64,000 nt of DNA. Origin: Methylovorus glucosotrophus (lineage in GTDB: Bacteria > Pseudomonadota > Gammaproteobacteria > Burkholderiales > Methylophilaceae). Made by a program: the position numbers and the translations under genes. Of this stretch, positions 63,461 through 64,000 are shown one piece after another. How positions within the stretch are numbered: position 1 is the stretch's first letter; the number at the start of each line of letters is the position of its first letter. The notes beneath the pieces were generated by a model that worked only from the letters and a program-made list of their open reading frames with translations, was not told the origin of the DNA and searched no databases. The stretch is taken from assembly GCF_009858335.1 (NCBI RefSeq), contig NZ_VMSE01000001.1, forward strand, positions 1,736,001 through 1,800,000, written 5' to 3'.

Positions 63461-64000
63461 CTAATCCAGCGCAACACCAAACACATACACATCCACGCCA
63501 TTCGCTGGCTTGATCACGGTGGCAGGAATCGCCACCCCACTGCGCCAGTTATTCACGGCCTCCTGCTTGCCAGCGCCCGTCACCAGAAAAATCACCGCCC
63601 GTGTATGGCTCAAACGACGCGCACTGATGGAAACGCGCTCTGCCGGTGGCTTGGGGGAATTGTAGACAGGGAACGCATCCACGCTGTCGTCCCACGTATG
63701 CCCGGGGAACAGGCTCGCCGTGTGGCCATCTTCGCCCAGGCCCAGCAGCACCAGATCAAACTCGCCCAGGCCTTGCAGAGTTTTAGCATACGCAGCGGCA
63801 CCTTCCACAGGCCCACGCTCAGCGGGAATATCGTGTATCTGATCGGCAGGAATCGCCACATGGTCCAGCCATGCCTGACGCGCCATCAGACTGTTGCGCT
63901 CGGGGTGATCCGCAGGCAGACAGCGGTCATCGTTATGGTAGACATGCCATTTGCTCCAGTCAGCCTTGGCATGACGCAGCAACTCATACACCTGCTTGGG
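63461..64000 (-). CDS. pgl: 6-phosphogluconolactonase (partial)
   Basis: The visible 180 codons run off the right edge, so about 40 N-terminal residues are missing; the frame continues upstream as PKQVYELL, matching the family TPK..YELL segment. VYHNDDRCLP, LLGLGEDGHTASLFPGH and the RVSISARRL motifs are characteristic of the short Pgl/DevB type. It hydrolyses 6-phosphogluconolactone in the oxidative pentose-phosphate or dissimilatory ribulose-monophosphate route. Partners such as zwf and gnd would lie outside the window. Confidence 0.93.
   Translation of the reverse strand, partial: PKQVYELLRHAKADWSKWHVYHNDDRCLPADHPERNSLMARQAWLDHVAIPADQIHDIPAERGPVEGAAAYAKTLQGLGEFDLVLLGLGEDGHTASLFPGHTWDDSVDAFPVYNSPKPPAERVSISARRLSHTRAVIFLVTGAGKQEAVNNWRSGVAIPATVIKPANGVDVYVFGVALD

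Noticed and set aside
1..64000. Search for tRNA or rRNA genes, CRISPR arrays and insertion sequences
   Set aside because: Apart from tmRNA I found no cloverleaf, regularly spaced repeat array or transposase-like protein.

Overview
The window is an ordinary, gene-dense stretch of a Gram-negative chromosome of moderately high GC. The gene set points to a betaproteobacterium, most likely of the methylotrophic family Methylophilaceae. The grounds are the tmRNA tag ANDETYALAA, the cmk-rpsA-ihfB-lapA-lapB-pyrF order, the Aat/Bpt pair, and sugar-phosphate genes (dihydroxyacetone kinase, RpiA, 6-phosphogluconolactonase) that would suit a ribulose-monophosphate methylotroph. The genus is not proven from sequence alone. 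I saw no tRNA or rRNA genes, insertion sequences, prophage or CRISPR arrays.

Layout. 1-3.2 kb: a 7TMR-DISM histidine kinase with its OmpR-type regulator, then ssrA (tmRNA). 3.3-11.5 kb: DUF4186 and DUF1275 proteins, a complete three-gene RND efflux operon and a Spy/CpxP-like periplasmic protein. 11.6-13.0 kb: an ammonium transporter with a readable sigma-54 promoter and two NtrC-type sites. 13.1-15.5 kb: an arsenic operon (arsR-arsI-arsC-acr3) whose operator lies inside what looks like a leaderless promoter. 15.6-29.9 kb: repair, polyphosphate, chaperone and RNA-modification genes (ada, pap, gluQ, hslO, a TrmH-type methyltransferase, rsuA, a RhlE-like helicase), interrupted by a dhaL-dhaK-rpiA operon.

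30.0-37.0 kb is the most distinctive region. It holds two related sets of periplasmic EF-hand/BON proteins, short BON proteins and tiny one-helix membrane proteins. Beside them lie a CHASE3 histidine kinase, DUF1328 and DUF883 small membrane proteins, a ferritin-like protein, a NarL-type response regulator and a lone receiver. It reads as an envelope or general stress module under one phosphorelay, with a TTGTAG(G) motif recurring upstream of several genes. Next to it is a guanidinium exporter preceded by a guanidine-II riboswitch.

37.5-49.6 kb: TraB/GumN, YgiQ radical SAM and FadL-type proteins, an alpha/beta hydrolase divergent from a TetR regulator with candidate operators, an unknown polytopic membrane protein, and two diguanylate cyclases. 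49.7-64.0 kb is largely housekeeping: the N-degron transferases Aat and Bpt, tyrA, aroA, cmk, rpsA, ihfB, lapA, lapB, pyrF, a ComEA-like protein, metG, the Mrp Fe-S carrier, a methyltransferase, and a 6-phosphogluconolactonase cut by the window edge. Most convergent gene pairs are separated by clear hairpin terminators.
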